Assembly: GCF_001941345.1 (NCBI RefSeq)
Contig: NZ_CP009251.1
Span: 2,046,001-2,110,000 of the forward strand
DNA: 64,000 nt
Source of the DNA: Corynebacterium stationis
GTDB taxonomy: Bacteria; Actinomycetota; Actinomycetes; Mycobacteriales; Mycobacteriaceae
Reading direction: 5' to 3'
A program made the position numbers and the translations under genes. This document shows positions 25,286-34,398 of this stretch, piece after piece. The notes beneath the pieces were generated by a model. The model did not search any database, had not been told where the DNA came from, and saw only the letters and a list, made by a program, of their open reading frames with translations. Numbering within the stretch: the stretch's first letter is position 1; every line of letters begins with the position of its first letter.

Positions 25286-26422
25286 TTGCATACACTCAGC
25301 ACATCTACGCTTGATAAGGCACCAATAGAAGCGTCGACCGCTACCTCATCGCTAGGGTCGCGTCTAAAATCCGCGCTGCTATTTACTGGTGCGCAGTGCT
25401 CCTTTTTCATCGGCGCCGGTATCGCCACCGGCCAAGAAAGCTTGCAGTATTTTACCGCGCACGGCTGGTGGGGAATGGTTTCCATCGTCCTCGTTGTCGT
25501 ATTGTTTTCCTGGCTGCTTTCTTCGCTGACCGAATGGGGCCGCAAGAACCGCGACAACAGGGCCGATCCCTTCACCGATATCTGCGGTAAGACCGTCGGC
25601 ACGGTGTTGCGCTACTGCGTACCCGTGTTCGTCTTCATGATTGCGGTGACCATGTTCGCTGGAGCGGGAGCATTGCTTAACGATGTCCTTGGCACGCCCA
25701 CCTGGGTCGGCGCCACCGGAATGGCAGTCGTGGTTGCCATTACTTTGATGTTTGGTTTCCGCAACCTCGTGGAAATTATCGGCCGCATTGGCCCCGTCAT
25801 CGTCATCGTTATTGGCATCGTCGCGCTATGGGTAGTTGTTGAGAATTTCGCAGCGCTTGCCGATGTCCCCGAAAACCTTGCCCAGTACCAACCCGCCAAG
25901 GCGAGCGAGAACTGGTTTATCGGCACTATTTTGTACAGCACCGCCATCTTGATTATCGCAGTGCCTTTTCTTACCAGCCTTGGCCGCGAAGACCGCTCGC
26001 TGCGTTCGACCGTTCGCCCAAGTATTCTCACCGGCTTTCTCTACGGCGGGGTCATGGGCCTGTGCGCGCTGGCACTACTTGCCACACTGCCCATGGTCTA
26101 TGACGAAGCAACGCCCTTGGTCATGCTCGGCATCGATCTCGCGCCGTGGCTCGGCTACGTGTTCTCAATTATTACCCTTTTGGGCATTTACTCCACCGCC
26201 GCCCCCATGCTGTGGACCGTCGCCGACCAGTTCCCGCTGAAGTCCCGCCGCACCTATGCCATTGTCTGCCTAGCGCTAACCGTCGTCGCACTCATTGGCG
26301 GTTTGAAGCTGCCTTTCGCTGAGCTGGTCGGATTCGTTTACCCATCCATCGGCTACTTCGGCCTCGTCTTCTTCGGCTGCCTAGCCTACCGTCAGATTAA
26401 GTCACGGTTGGCACACCGCTAG
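25286..26422 (+). CDS. YkvI-family membrane transporter
   Basis: About 378 residues, with ten or so membrane segments spread through the chain from residue 30 on. The first one carries FTGAQCSFFIGAGIATGQES, typical of the YkvI/COG3949 family, which is related to amino-acid permeases of the LeuT-like fold. The substrate is unknown. The start is set at TTG 25286 because GGAGGA lies five bases upstream. The longer frame from ATG 25238 would add 16 polar residues and lacks a well-placed site. The gene is monocistronic. Confidence 0.78.
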   Translation: MHTLSTSTLDKAPIEASTATSSLGSRLKSALLFTGAQCSFFIGAGIATGQESLQYFTAHGWWGMVSIVLVVVLFSWLLSSLTEWGRKNRDNRADPFTDICGKTVGTVLRYCVPVFVFMIAVTMFAGAGALLNDVLGTPTWVGATGMAVVVAITLMFGFRNLVEIIGRIGPVIVIVIGIVALWVVVENFAALADVPENLAQYQPAKASENWFIGTILYSTAILIIAVPFLTSLGREDRSLRSTVRPSILTGFLYGGVMGLCALALLATLPMVYDEATPLVMLGIDLAPWLGYVFSIITLLGIYSTAAPMLWTVADQFPLKSRRTYAIVCLALTVVALIGGLKLPFAELVGFVYPSIGYFGLVFFGCLAYRQIKSRLAHR

Positions 26423-26447
26423 GACCAACGATCAAGTAAAGAAAATA

Positions 26448-26484
26448 GCCGCAGCCAGTATTTCTACTAACTGCGGCTATTTGA
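26448..26484 (-). terminator. tRNA-fMet (copy 1) terminator
   Basis: On the minus strand AAATAGCCGCAGTTAG and CTGGCTGCGGCTATTTTC form a stem just beyond the tRNA 3' end. A nearly identical hairpin follows the second copy. Confidence 0.65.
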
Positions 26485-26487
26485 AAT

Positions 26488-26564
26488 TGGTAGCGGGGGC
26501 AGGATTCGAACCTACGACCTCTGGGTTATGAGCCCAGCGAGCTACCGAGCTGCTCCACCCCGCG
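26488..26564 (-). tRNA. initiator tRNA-Met (CAU), copy 1
   Basis: A 77-nt tRNA on the minus strand, from CGCGGGG to GCTACCA with encoded CCA. The anticodon is CAT in GGGCTCATAACCC. The first base pair is a C-U mismatch and the anticodon stem has three G-C pairs next to the loop, both initiator features. The T arm is GGTTCGAATCC. It is identical to the copy at 46155-46231. Confidence 0.96.
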
Positions 26565-26996
26565 CCGATTGTCATCAACATTGCATGTCAATGGCACGGC
26601 GTTAACCATATCAACAACCTTGTTTCTATCCAAATCTGCTCGATCTAAGTCTTAACCGCGCAGGCATTTGAGCAGTTCCACGAACATGCTAGTGCCGACA
26701 CAGTAACGGTAAAACCATGACCGTCATACAGAGCGAGAAATTTTCTCGCGGAAATTCAGTGAGCTGTACCCACGATCACTCTTTTATGAACGCCACCAAC
26801 TATTGCTCTTCGGGCGTTCCACCGGGCTGATAAGCAGCGCTGCACGCACACCAAATGTCACCAGAGTTCCTGCTAATGCGGAGCACTCCGGTGCCGTCAG
26901 CAACCACAAAGCTGTGCCGAGCCGACAACTTTGTGCCAACAGCGCGAACCCAAACAGCATGTTTTAACAAACCTAGCCAACAATACTTGTGAGCTT
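26565..26996. other. intergenic, perhaps decayed AraC N-terminus
   Basis: No intact gene. The plus strand just before the AraC remnant can be read as a degenerate piece containing VTRVPANAEHS, loosely like the cupin part of AraC-type regulators. This is weak. Confidence 0.3.
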
Positions 26997-27289
26997 TAGA
27001 GACCACCTACCCGATCTGCACGCGAGATTGCAGGGCTAGTCCATGCCTCACCAAAGACTATCGAGCGCGCATCTGTGACAGAAACTGGTGAGACTTTCCA
27101 GGAACGGCGCATGCAGGAGCACACGACTAAGGCCAAGCAGCTCATCATCGATGGTCTCCCATGCATGCCATCGCTCTGCACGTTGGCTATTCCACGGCTA
27201 GCGCTTTCGGCCGCGTCTTCAAAAAGCGCACGGGTCTCTCCCCGAGTGCCTATTTCAAAGAGCATGTCAGCGCTGGCGTACGGATTTGA
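26997..27289 (+). pseudogene. AraC/XylS regulator remnant
   Basis: Two frames together give the double-HTH DNA-binding domain of an AraC-type activator. The first HTH reads AREIAGLVHASPKTIERASV, ending near LIIDGLP. The second continues one frame over as AIALHVGYSTASAFGRVFKK, then RTGLSPSAYFKEH, with a stop at 27287-27289. The frame changes around 27165-27175. No N-terminal sensor domain is intact. The remnant ends inside the tail of the convergent oxidoreductase gene. Confidence 0.65.
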
Positions 27290-28694
27290 TCACTTCTCTG
27301 GCAGCCCACCAGCCGGGCATGCCATGTACCCCGGCACCGGGTGGAGTTGCACCAGAGGCCATGAATAGTCCAGGTCGCAGCGTATAAGGGTGCAAGGAAA
27401 TATTCGGGCGCATGAGTGCTTGCCTCCCAGCCATGGAACCACCGGCGATATCCCCGCCAATCAAGTTGGGATTCCACTGTTCCAAATCGCGCGGGGACCT
27501 AGCCACTGCCTCCACAATTGTGTCGCGAAAGCCCGGCGCGAAACGCTCAATCTGACAGGTGATGAGTTCGCGGATCTCTCCCGGATAGCTCTCGACATAT
27601 CCATGTGGCACATGCGCATAGGTCCACAAGGTTTTCCCGCGCGAGGGGTCAGCAACAAATTGCTGGCAGACCATCACAAATGGTTGCTTCGGCATTCGTC
27701 CGGCGGCTACTTCGCGTTCGGCATAGCTGATTTCTTCTACGCGGCCACCGATGTGCACGGTTGCAGCTTGTCCCACGCGCGAGTCTTTCCACGGCACGGG
27801 CGCATTGAGCAGGAAGTCAACCTTGTATGCTGCGGGACCGTACTTCCACTTGTGGAATTGCTTAACCCGCTTCGCCGGTAGGTTAGTTCCTTTTAGCGCA
27901 AGAACCTGCCGTGGGGTGAGATTTAAGATAATGGCATCGGCAGGTCCAAACTCGCCCAAGTCACGCACATTGATGCCGGTATGAATCTGTCCACCGTTGG
28001 CACGAATGACAGAAACCAAAGCATTTACGATGGCCTGAGTACCGCCTTCGGCAAAAGGCCAACCGCGGCTCATGCCGAGGGCGCCAAATAAAATGCCAAA
28101 AGCGGCCGTGAAAGGCCGGTCAGGAGAGGTAACCGCGTGCACAGCACTGCTGGCGAGCAAGGCCTTTGCCTGCTCCGTTTTAAACAATGCCTTCCCCAAT
28201 AAAGAAGCCGGCGCCAGCGCCGGGAGACCAAAGCGCACAAGGTGCGATGGGTGCGGTGGCATTTGCAGCACCGGTTGTAAAAGGTTCGCAAGATGCTTAT
28301 CGATGCCCCCTACCACCTGCCCGTGCAACCGAGTCCACGCCTTATTATCTACGCCTAGTCCGGCGGCGGTTTCTTCTAAAGAATTCCACAAGATTGCTGT
28401 TTCGGCCTTATCGAGTGGATGCGCCATCTCAATAGGTGCGTTCATCCACGTTAACCCGTGTTCTTCAAGCTTCAATTCGCGGAAAGCGGGACTTGCCACA
28501 CCGAAAGGATGGCCAGCGGCGCCTAAGTCGACGGTTGCGCCGGCGAAAAGCTGCGTTGACGAACGCGCTGCACCGCCGGGAGTGGATGCTGCTTCATAGA
28601 TATCAACATCCCATCCAGCTTTCAGCAGCCGGGCCGCGGCGGTAAGCCCGTTAGGGCCTGCGCCGACGACAACTGCACGAGGATTACCACTCAT
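27267..28694 (-). CDS. phytoene desaturase-like FAD oxidoreductase
   Basis: A 475-residue flavoprotein of the COG1233 (CrtI-like) family. The N-terminus binds FAD: VVVGAGPNGLTAAARLLKAG, followed by EAASTPGGAARSS. The C-terminus has the second FAD motif (RPGLFMASGATPPGAGVHGM). No carotenoid genes are nearby, so a carotenoid role is not implied; many actinobacterial members are of unknown substrate. It is expected to be cytosolic or membrane-associated. It is a single gene facing the AraC remnant. Confidence 0.85.
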   Translation of the reverse strand: MSGNPRAVVVGAGPNGLTAAARLLKAGWDVDIYEAASTPGGAARSSTQLFAGATVDLGAAGHPFGVASPAFRELKLEEHGLTWMNAPIEMAHPLDKAETAILWNSLEETAAGLGVDNKAWTRLHGQVVGGIDKHLANLLQPVLQMPPHPSHLVRFGLPALAPASLLGKALFKTEQAKALLASSAVHAVTSPDRPFTAAFGILFGALGMSRGWPFAEGGTQAIVNALVSVIRANGGQIHTGINVRDLGEFGPADAIILNLTPRQVLALKGTNLPAKRVKQFHKWKYGPAAYKVDFLLNAPVPWKDSRVGQAATVHIGGRVEEISYAEREVAAGRMPKQPFVMVCQQFVADPSRGKTLWTYAHVPHGYVESYPGEIRELITCQIERFAPGFRDTIVEAVARSPRDLEQWNPNLIGGDIAGGSMAGRQALMRPNISLHPYTLRPGLFMASGATPPGAGVHGMPGWWAAREVIKSVRQR

Positions 28695-28766
28695 AGGACC
28701 TAGACTACGGCCTTAGTCGCCTTTGGCAATTGTGTCTTGATTTTCCGTTGCTAAGGTCTACTAGGG

Positions 28767-29522
28767 CTAGGGCGCAGATAACTTCGCAGTGCGTCCACCA
28801 TCAACCACTAAGACTTCACCGCTGACGAACCTGGAGCTATCGCTCGCAAGAAATACCGCGACATCCCCGATGTCTGTCGCTGCCCCGACGTGCCCAACCG
28901 GGTGCAAGTTGTTAAGGCTTGCCCGCGCAGCAGCCGGATCCTGCATTCCGTCGAGGTAGTTCTCGCTCAGGTCTGTGGCTATCCAGCCCGGCGCGATGGC
29001 ATTGCACCGAATATTGTCCGCTCCCAAGTCCACGGCTAGAGCTTTGGTCATGCCGTGGATACCACCTTTGGATGCGGAATACGCCGCATGCTCGGGATTC
29101 GCGCCGATACCTTCAATTGACCCGATATTGACGATGCTGCCACCACCCGACTTCCGAAGATAAGGAAGCGCTGCCTGCGTGAGAAAGAGCGGAGCTTTGA
29201 GGTTTACATCCATCATCAGATCCCACTTTTCAGAAGTGATCTCTGAAACCGAGCTCTCAAACATAATTCCGGCATTGTTGACCAAGATATCGATCCGTCC
29301 GAAGTATCCCACGGCATCGTCGATCACCTTTTGCAGAGAGTCCGCATCCCGTAGGTCAGCCGACAAGTGCTTTACTTTTGTATTCGCCGAGAGATCTTCA
29401 TCTATCGGACTGCGCTGCACAATGGCAACGCTGGCACCTTCTTCCAAGAATCGATTTACGATGCCGCGACCAATACCGCGGCCACCACCAGTTATGACCG
29501 CAACTTTTTCCAATAACTGCAT
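28767..29522 (-). CDS. short-chain dehydrogenase/reductase
   Basis: A classical SDR of about 251 residues. The cofactor motif is TGGGRGIGRG (about 11-20), then NNAGIM, and the catalytic Ser in NIGSIEG and Tyr-Lys in YSASKGG (about 155-160). The C-terminal part has PGWIATDL. It oxidises or reduces an alcohol or ketone with NAD(P). The start is set at MQLLEKVAVITG (29522); a longer frame to 29654 runs into the riboflavin kinase gene and is less likely. It follows the riboflavin kinase gene by 16 bases, so it belongs to the catabolic regulon. Confidence 0.85.
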   Translation of the reverse strand: MQLLEKVAVITGGGRGIGRGIVNRFLEEGASVAIVQRSPIDEDLSANTKVKHLSADLRDADSLQKVIDDAVGYFGRIDILVNNAGIMFESSVSEITSEKWDLMMDVNLKAPLFLTQAALPYLRKSGGGSIVNIGSIEGIGANPEHAAYSASKGGIHGMTKALAVDLGADNIRCNAIAPGWIATDLSENYLDGMQDPAAARASLNNLHPVGHVGAATDIGDVAVFLASDSSRFVSGEVLVVDGGRTAKLSAP

Positions 29523-29538
29523 GTAATTCTTGTTGTCG

Positions 29539-29952
29539 TTAAATCTTTGCAACGGAAGCCGTTGGCGGTAAATAGTGTCCGTACTCTGCCTTCCATGCCA
29601 CCGTGTCCTCAATATCCTTATGAATCTGGCTTGTGAGGGACTCAGCGGAATCAAAGGTCATTTGGGGGCGCAGGAAGTGTACAAGCTCAACTTCCAGTAG
29701 TTGCCCATACAGGTCGCCTGCAAAATTCATGAGGTGCGCTTCCAACAAGAGCCGGCCAACCTCTCCATAAAAGGTTTGGCGGCGTCCAATAGATACGCAC
29801 GAGAGATGGATGTTTCCATCAGGGCAGCGCACATATGCGACCCAGACACCGTCTAGCGTGTCCTCGCCTTCCAGGGCGATATTCGCAGTTGGAAATCCGA
29901 GCTCTCGCGCGCGGGCATCACCGTGCTCTACAAAACCGGTCAGAGTATACAT
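29539..29952 (-). CDS. stand-alone riboflavin kinase
   Basis: A 137-residue protein equal to the kinase half of bifunctional RibF. Hallmarks are GFVEHGDARARELGFPTANI (phosphate-binding loop with PTAN), then GVWVAYV and LEAHLMNF with GDLYGQLLEVELVHFLRP. It makes FMN from riboflavin and ATP. The FAD synthetase half is absent. The housekeeping enzyme is normally RibF, so this copy probably serves the FMN-dependent monooxygenase of the cluster. A GTTCA-N5-TGAAC palindrome lies about 18 bases before its start codon. Confidence 0.88.
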   Translation of the reverse strand: MYTLTGFVEHGDARARELGFPTANIALEGEDTLDGVWVAYVRCPDGNIHLSCVSIGRRQTFYGEVGRLLLEAHLMNFAGDLYGQLLEVELVHFLRPQMTFDSAESLTSQIHKDIEDTVAWKAEYGHYLPPTASVAKI

Positions 29953-29969
29953 TCTTCACATCCTTTTCC

Positions 29970-29984
29970 GTTCATTAACTGAAC
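29970..29984. promoter_or_regulatory. operator GTTCA-N5-TGAAC, copy 1
   Basis: A perfect palindrome GTTCA TTAAC TGAAC upstream of the riboflavin kinase gene. The same motif occurs before the monooxygenase operon and, with one change, before the aldolase gene. It is a likely binding site of the IclR regulator encoded next door. Confidence 0.6.
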
Positions 29985-30156
29985 ACGGCGTTTACCTGAT
30001 GACCCTTATTAAACGTGACTACTGACACTTTGTCAATAGATAGCGCTTGCGTTCATACAAATTCACAATGAGAAAACCGGTCGCCACCACCCAATCTTGG
30101 ACACTGGAAGTGATCACATCACCTATGCTTGACGCAGTAGACGCAATTAACCTGAG

Positions 30157-30981
30157 GTGATCAAGATTTCCAGCAAAGAAAAACCTAAAGGTCAAGGAGG
30201 AGACGTCGAAGGTGAAGACGCAACCCCTGATTTGATGAATCGCTCTGTCGTTAGAGCGATGACGCTCCTGAGCGAGCTGGGTAATCACCCTTCAGGGATT
30301 ACTGCTGCGGAATTAGCTACCATTACTGGCCTTCCACGCCCAACGGTCTTCCGCCTCCTTCAGACCCTGGCATACAAAGGCATGGCGATTAGAAACGACA
30401 AGCGTTTCTCGCTTGGCTACGAAATTGCACGCTTGGGGCGCGCCGCTGATCCCTACCGCGGTCTTCGTTCACAGATTCAAGTTTTTATCGAAGGACTTTC
30501 ATCAGAGCTAGGTGAAGCGACGTCATATTCCGTCGTGGAAGGTCCAGCCCAGCTTCGTCTGCTCGCGGAGGCTCAAGGGTCCTACATGCTCTCAACCGCA
30601 ATGGGCTACGTCGACCGAGACATGCCTTTGCATGCTACTGCTATGGGCAAACTCCTACTCGCAGATCTCACCGATGACCAAGTGCTCACCCTGCTTCCGG
30701 ACGAGCTCGAGCAATTCCTTCCCAATACGATTACAAGCCCCAGTAAGCTTCTCGAGGAACTGGCTGATGTTCGTTCCAACGATTATGCAGTTATGGACAA
30801 CGAACTCGAAGAGGGTCTTTTTGCCCTCGCGGTTCCGGTTCGTGACCGCTCGAACAATTTAATCGGTGTATTGGCCACATCAGGGCTAGACCAACGAATG
30901 AAGTCCACGGATATCACTCGTTTCGTTGGGCAGATTCGCGAAGCTGCCCAACGCCTTCTCAGCACCATTATCGAAGCCTAA
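30157..30981 (+). CDS. IclR family transcription regulator
   Basis: A 274-residue regulator. The N-terminal winged HTH is at about 25-85 (MNRSVVRAMTLLSELGNHPS, ITAAELATITGLPRPTVFRL). The C-terminal effector domain (about 100-270) contains MPLHATAMGKLLLADLTDDQ and DNELEEGLFALAVPVRDRSN, both typical of IclR. The effector is probably the pathway substrate or an intermediate. It starts at a GTG and is divergent from the riboflavin kinase gene, with the shared operator in the gap. A bidirectional terminator follows. Confidence 0.93.
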   Translation: MIKISSKEKPKGQGGDVEGEDATPDLMNRSVVRAMTLLSELGNHPSGITAAELATITGLPRPTVFRLLQTLAYKGMAIRNDKRFSLGYEIARLGRAADPYRGLRSQIQVFIEGLSSELGEATSYSVVEGPAQLRLLAEAQGSYMLSTAMGYVDRDMPLHATAMGKLLLADLTDDQVLTLLPDELEQFLPNTITSPSKLLEELADVRSNDYAVMDNELEEGLFALAVPVRDRSNNLIGVLATSGLDQRMKSTDITRFVGQIREAAQRLLSTIIEA

Positions 30982-31004
30982 AACGCCGCGGAACTGCGCA
31001 ACAC

Positions 31005-31038
31005 AAAGTGGAGCCTGATGAAAATCAGGCTCCACTTT
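31005..31038. terminator. bidirectional terminator
   Basis: A perfect 15-base inverted repeat (AAAGTGGAGCCTGAT and its complement) with the 4-base loop GAAA, then TATATTTC. It separates the convergent IclR and transporter genes. Confidence 0.85.
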
Positions 31039-31088
31039 ATATTTCAGGATTCCCAAACCAAGCTGAAGTGAACTTGATCTTGGTTTGA

Positions 31089-32588
31089 TTATTTAGCAGG
31101 CACCTCAGTCTTGATAGGTTCTAGAGGCATCGTGCAGGTTTCGATATTCGGATCAGAATCCTGGTTTTCAACGATATGCTCCACATCTGCATCACATTCG
31201 ACAATCGGTACGGATCCTAGAAGCGGACGGTGCGCAGATTCGCGCATCTTCCAGATAGCTACCAGTGCAATGACTGAGAAGAACATCACGTACATCGCAG
31301 GTGCGTAGGCATTACCGGTCTTGTTCAGCAACATCTGGCTAAACAGTGGGGTTGTTCCACCGAACATTGAAATTGCAATATTGTGTGTGAATCCAACGCA
31401 ACCATAGCGTGAGGCAGTTGGGAAAAGCTCAGCCATTACAGCACCGGTATTGGCGAGGAACAATGCACTTGGAATCGAAAGCATAAACAGCACTGCATAT
31501 AGCGACCAGACCGTGCCCATCTGTGCGACAGCAAACGCTGGGAAGAGCAACACAATGTTTCCGCCAGCTGCCAGGAAGTAGACTGGGCGGCGCCCAATCT
31601 TGTCACTGAGGATTCCGAAGAAAGGAATCAAGATTGCCTGAATTACCAGGACAATTACGGCCGCAACCGCAGTATGCGATGCGTGAACTCCCGTTTCAAT
31701 CTCAATGTATGTAGGCAAGTAACTAGTCAACATGTAGGACGAAGAACCATCAGCCGCGATAAGCGCTACACCGATGAGAATCATCGGCCAGTAACGACGC
31801 AGAATCTGCTTGAGCCCGTGGCGTTCAAACATAGGGTGCAAATCAGCCTTCGCTGCCTTCTCGCCCATCTCTTCTGCAAGTTCGAATGCAGGTGATTCAG
31901 GAGTCTTGCTACGAAGAGCCACAGCCAAGATACCTAGTGGGAGCGCCATCAGGAATGGAATGCGCCAGCCGCCTTCAATCATGGCGTCTTCGCCCCAGTA
32001 CGAGGTGGTGATGGCCGAAGTCAGTGCGACCATACCGGCACCAGCTGCGAAACCGAGCTGCGAGCCGGAGTTGAGCAGGGCCGTCATAAATCCACGACGA
32101 TTATCAGGCGAGAACTCTGCAATATAAGTTGATGCACCGGAATACTCACCACCGGTGGAGAAGCCTTGCAGCATTTTCAAAAGGTAAAGCGGAACGATTA
32201 CCCACAGGCCAGCGGTTTCTGAGGTAGGTAGTAAACCGATGAGAGTCGTTGCACCGGCCATCAGCGCAATGGTGAAGAACAGGACCTTACGTCGTCCGAT
32301 CTTGTCTCCCAATGGTCCAAGAACCATGCCACCCAGCGGACGGACAATGAAGGAAACAGCGAAGCCCAAAAGTGTGACAACAAGACCCATCGACTGGTCC
32401 ATACCTGCAGTAAATACGGCAGTCATGGTCACCGCTAGGTAACCGTAGACGCCGATGTCGTACCACTCAACGAAGTTACCTACGCCGGCACCGATTTGAG
32501 CCTGCCGGAGAGCTTTCTTGTCAGCAACGATGACATCATCTTTGCGCAACGCCCTATTTGGTACGGTATTTATTCGATTATCGGACAT
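31089..32588 (-). CDS. MHS family MFS transporter
   Basis: A 499-residue transporter of the metabolite:H+ symporter family, with twelve membrane segments. Family marks are VEWYDIGVYGYLAVT (first segment), the loop GPLGDKIGRRKVLF, and GEYSGASTYIAEF. Relatives carry proline, betaines, dicarboxylates, shikimate or aromatic acids. Within this cluster it is the likely uptake system for the substrate. SD GAGG precedes the ATG. It is about 80% similar by eye to the broken copy at 40267-41763. Confidence 0.9.
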   Translation of the reverse strand: MSDNRINTVPNRALRKDDVIVADKKALRQAQIGAGVGNFVEWYDIGVYGYLAVTMTAVFTAGMDQSMGLVVTLLGFAVSFIVRPLGGMVLGPLGDKIGRRKVLFFTIALMAGATTLIGLLPTSETAGLWVIVPLYLLKMLQGFSTGGEYSGASTYIAEFSPDNRRGFMTALLNSGSQLGFAAGAGMVALTSAITTSYWGEDAMIEGGWRIPFLMALPLGILAVALRSKTPESPAFELAEEMGEKAAKADLHPMFERHGLKQILRRYWPMILIGVALIAADGSSSYMLTSYLPTYIEIETGVHASHTAVAAVIVLVIQAILIPFFGILSDKIGRRPVYFLAAGGNIVLLFPAFAVAQMGTVWSLYAVLFMLSIPSALFLANTGAVMAELFPTASRYGCVGFTHNIAISMFGGTTPLFSQMLLNKTGNAYAPAMYVMFFSVIALVAIWKMRESAHRPLLGSVPIVECDADVEHIVENQDSDPNIETCTMPLEPIKTEVPAK

Positions 32589-32904
32589 GTCGTCCTCCTG
32601 AGGTTTTGATGTGGGTAGAAATACTTGTCAAAAATGGAGTTTTGATAAACGAGTTCCTATTCCGGTTGCCGCTATCTCCGGCGAACACAAACCCAAGCGC
32701 CAGCCCATTTCTGAATGGGTTGAACGCCTGCGTTTGCGTTCACCGGATGAGACAAAACCAACCGGAGCATGAGTCATCCTGCGTACGGGGTGTTGTGAAG
32801 GAAGTTGGTTACATCGCCCTAGGCCACTCATACCGGGGCCGAGTGCTGACTTTCGGTGCGATGGCACCGAAAGTAGCGAGTGAACTGCGTGACTTTCGCG
32901 AAAG
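32589..32904. other. intergenic with hairpin after ALDH
   Basis: No gene is supported. A perfect 11-base inverted repeat at 32849-32874 (ACTTTCGGTGC and its complement, loop GATG) lies 31 bases past the aldehyde dehydrogenase stop and may end that operon. The stretch TTTGATAAACGAGT near 32638 also occurs before the second transporter copy and probably belongs to its promoter. Confidence 0.5.
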
Positions 32905-34371
32905 CTAGGCGCGTCCGTTCACAAGACGCTGTGATACTGGAGCGCCAGGTTCGTCGCGAAGCTCATCTGGCAGGAATTGCTGCGGGAATCCTTGGAAGGC
33001 AACTGGTCGCTGGAATCGGGCGATAGCAGCAGTTCCTACGGAAGTTGACCCGCTGTTGGTGGAAGCTGGGTAAGGTCCACCGTGCTGCTGTGCGTAGGTT
33101 ACTGAAACACCAGTTGGCCACTGGTTCCACAGCACGCGACCGGCCTTGGTGGCAAGGACATCGATAAGCGCTGCGAGCTCATCGCCCTCTTCTGCTTGGA
33201 GCGATGCCGTCAATTGGCCTTCAAATACCTTCGCCAGTTCAACAAGGCTTTCTTCACCGTCATATTCAACTACTAACGCGGCGGGACCAAAGCATTCTTC
33301 GAGCAAGCTTTCCGGATTTTTGAGGATGTGCTCAGCGGTAGTCAGACTCAGAATCGGGGAAGGGATTTCTCCGTATGGCTCGGCACCCGCAAGGAGCTTT
33401 TCGACGCCATTGGCGGCCTGTAGATCCTTGATGGAGTCGATGTAGCCTTCACGAATTCGCTCATTGAGCAATGCCCCTACGTCTGGAAGCTCCACGTTTT
33501 CAAGTGCTGCGAGGAATTCGGAGCCCTCGGGAACGAAAATCGTACCTGGCTTGGTACAGAACTGGCCTGATCCCATCGTGAAAGAGCCAACGAACTCTTG
33601 CGCGATCTCGGCCCCACGTGCCTTATCAGCTGCTTGCGTGACAAACACAGGGTTGTTACTGCCTAATTCGCCGTAGAAGGGGATTGGATCTGGACGCTGC
33701 GAAGCAATATTGAACAGTGCTCGACCGCCTGGGATAGAGCCTGTGAAACCTACTGCCTGCACACGGGAGTCTGAAACTAGTGCGCTACCACTTGCGGTTC
33801 CGTAGACAATTCCAAAGGTTCCTTCTGGTGCGCCCGCTGCGGCCAGGGATTCGGTTACAACGCGAGCGGTTTCTCGAGACAACTCAAGGTGTCCGCTGTG
33901 TGCTTTAACAATCACTGGATTTCCGCCAGCCAGCGCCGAGGCAGTGTCGCCGCCGGCAACCGAAAATGCGAAAGGGAAATTACTTGCCGCAAAAACCGCT
34001 ACTGGGCCAAGCGGGATGTGCGTGCGGCGAAGGTCAGGACGCGGCGCACCCATTGGCCAATCAGCATCGGCGTGGTCAATGCGTGCATCCAGATACGCAC
34101 CATCTTGAATTACTTCTGCGAACAGTCGGAGCTGAAAGGTCGTGCGCTTCAGTTCCCCACGCAGACGACCTTCAGGAAGATTGGTCTCTTGCTGAGCAAT
34201 CGGAACCAAGGTATCGCCGGCTGCATCAAGGCCATCAGCTACTGCGTTCAGATACTTAGCGCGGGTGGCGCGGTCCTGTCCGCGAAGGATATCAGCAGCT
34301 GCTGCGGCTGACGCCAGAATCTTTTCCAGCTGCGCGGTGTCGGTATTTTCAATCGTGGTAGTCAATGACAT
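32905..34371 (-). CDS. NADP-type aldehyde dehydrogenase
   Basis: A 488-residue ALDH of the 2,5-dioxovalerate / ketoglutarate-semialdehyde kind. The catalytic Cys is in GSGQFCTKPGTIFV (about 270) and the general base Glu in YGELGSNNPVFV (about 235). VAVFAASNFPFAFSVAGGDT is the characteristic cofactor-side segment. It would oxidise the aldehyde released by the aldolase (for example succinate or similar semialdehyde) or by amine oxidation. It is the last gene of the six-gene minus-strand operon headed by the monooxygenase. Confidence 0.9.
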   Translation of the reverse strand: MSLTTTIENTDTAQLEKILASAAAAADILRGQDRATRAKYLNAVADGLDAAGDTLVPIAQQETNLPEGRLRGELKRTTFQLRLFAEVIQDGAYLDARIDHADADWPMGAPRPDLRRTHIPLGPVAVFAASNFPFAFSVAGGDTASALAGGNPVIVKAHSGHLELSRETARVVTESLAAAGAPEGTFGIVYGTASGSALVSDSRVQAVGFTGSIPGGRALFNIASQRPDPIPFYGELGSNNPVFVTQAADKARGAEIAQEFVGSFTMGSGQFCTKPGTIFVPEGSEFLAALENVELPDVGALLNERIREGYIDSIKDLQAANGVEKLLAGAEPYGEIPSPILSLTTAEHILKNPESLLEECFGPAALVVEYDGEESLVELAKVFEGQLTASLQAEEGDELAALIDVLATKAGRVLWNQWPTGVSVTYAQQHGGPYPASTNSGSTSVGTAAIARFQRPVAFQGFPQQFLPDELRDEPGAPVSQRLVNGRA

Positions 34372-34398
34372 CTCTTTCTTCCGGATTTGGAGGTTCTA

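Noticed and set aside
27267..28694. Carotenoid biosynthesis cluster
   Set aside because: Only one CrtI-like gene is present; no phytoene synthase or geranylgeranyl synthase gene is near it.
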